Source: an uncultured Litorivicinus sp. (lineage in GTDB: Bacteria > Pseudomonadota > Gammaproteobacteria > Pseudomonadales > Litorivicinaceae). Taken from it: 6,363 nucleotides of DNA. Numbering within the stretch: the first letter of the stretch is position 1; each line of letters begins with the position of its first letter. The DNA lies in assembly GCA_938091715.1 (NCBI GenBank), contig CALKMT010000020.1, positions 1-6,363 of the forward strand. Reading direction: 5' to 3'. The notes beneath the pieces were generated by a model. That model was not told the DNA's origin, did no database searches, and was given only the letters and a program-made list of their open reading frames with translations. Made by a program: the position numbers and the translations under genes. This document shows, one piece after another, positions 5,858 to 6,363 of this stretch.

Positions 5858-6363
5858 ATGTCATTGATTGAAATCTTGTTTTTAGCCGTCGCCGGTTTTG
5901 CAGCGGGCGCCATTAATGCCCTTGCTGGGGGCGGAACCCTGTTTACCTTTTCCGCTTTGATGTTCACCGGACTGCCTCCGGTGACCGCCAACACCACCAG
6001 TGCCGTGGCGGTCTTGCCCGGCCAGATCGCAGCCGGGCTGGCTTACCTAAAGGACATTCGACACTACTGGCGCGCTTGGATTCCGCTGACGCTGCTGTCC
6101 GGGATCGGTGGATTGTTGGGCGGGCTGTTGCTATTGAATGGGGGCGACGAGACGTTTCGTTTCCTGGTGCCCTATCTGGTGCTGCTGGCCACCGTGCTGT
6201 TTTTGTTTTCTGGCAAGGTCGCCGCCTTGGGTGAGGCCCTGGCACGACGGACAAAAAATAAAACCCTGCCCTACGGCGTCCAAGGGCTGGTGGGAATCTA
6301 TGGTGGGTACTTTGGCGCCGGCATGGGCATCATGATGTTGGCGTCACTGCCCCTGACCGAGGG
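5858..6363 (+). CDS. TauE/SafE-family membrane permease, 3' end outside the window
   Basis: From the ATG at 5858 the frame stays open for 168 codons to the window edge, so roughly the last third is missing (the family is about 250 residues). The hydrophobic N-terminus contains the family signature GAINALAGGGTLFTFSALM (17-35), then LPPVTANTTSAVAVLPGQIA (39-58). Further membrane segments lie at about 73-93 and 101-118. A short basic loop (RRTKNK, 130-135) precedes the second inverted repeat, marked by GIYGGYFGAGMGIMMLA (146-162). TauE/SafE proteins export sulfite, sulfoacetate or similar organic anions across the inner membrane; the substrate here is unknown. No clear Shine-Dalgarno precedes the ATG, and only 18 bp separate it from the HD-domain gene, so expression may depend on upstream translation. 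A different start a few codons away is possible. Confidence 0.9.
   Translation, partial: MSLIEILFLAVAGFAAGAINALAGGGTLFTFSALMFTGLPPVTANTTSAVAVLPGQIAAGLAYLKDIRHYWRAWIPLTLLSGIGGLLGGLLLLNGGDETFRFLVPYLVLLATVLFLFSGKVAALGEALARRTKNKTLPYGVQGLVGIYGGYFGAGMGIMMLASLPLTE

Noticed and set aside
5427..5997. Minus-strand open frames of 145 and 140 codons opposite the HD-domain gene and the permease start
   Set aside because: They are antisense to two recognised genes, lack domain features and have no ribosome site or partner gene.

Overview
This window looks like a chromosomal segment of a gammaproteobacterium. That placement is inferred from the style of the SpeA protein and the general gene content; no rRNA or other marker gene is present, so no genus is claimed. 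Six protein-coding genes are supported, two of them cut by the window edges. No RNA gene, insertion sequence or CRISPR array was seen.

Left part (1-910, minus strand): a toxin-antitoxin pair. The upstream gene encodes a Xre/MbcA/ParS-type antitoxin with a C-terminal DUF2384-like toxin-binding region. It is followed after 2 bp by a GTG-started RES-domain toxin, a family known to degrade NAD+, whose C-terminus lies outside the window. A perfect 6-4-6 palindrome sits 16 bp upstream of the antitoxin start. A 9-bp direct repeat links this palindrome to the antitoxin start codon, so it is a strong candidate for the autoregulatory operator.

Middle (911-5139, minus strand): a compact three-gene polyamine operon in the order speA (biosynthetic arginine decarboxylase), a carboxynorspermidine/carboxyspermidine-dehydrogenase-type saccharopine-reductase-like enzyme, and nspC (carboxynorspermidine/carboxyspermidine decarboxylase). 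The first two genes are 9 bp apart and the last two overlap by 4 bp (GTGA). This set converts arginine to agmatine and then adds an aminopropyl group from aspartate semialdehyde, without S-adenosylmethionine. Two routes fit: the carboxyspermidine route via putrescine, or the carboxyaminopropylagmatine route acting directly on agmatine. Having speA in the same operon, and no diaminobutyrate enzymes beside it, points to spermidine rather than norspermidine and favours, but does not prove, the agmatine-based route.

Right part (5140-6363, plus strand): a 91-bp divergent intergenic region with two short inverted repeats separates speA from an HD-domain phosphohydrolase of the YfbR/HDDC2 kind. The next gene, 18 bp further on, is a TauE/SafE-family membrane permease that runs off the right edge.
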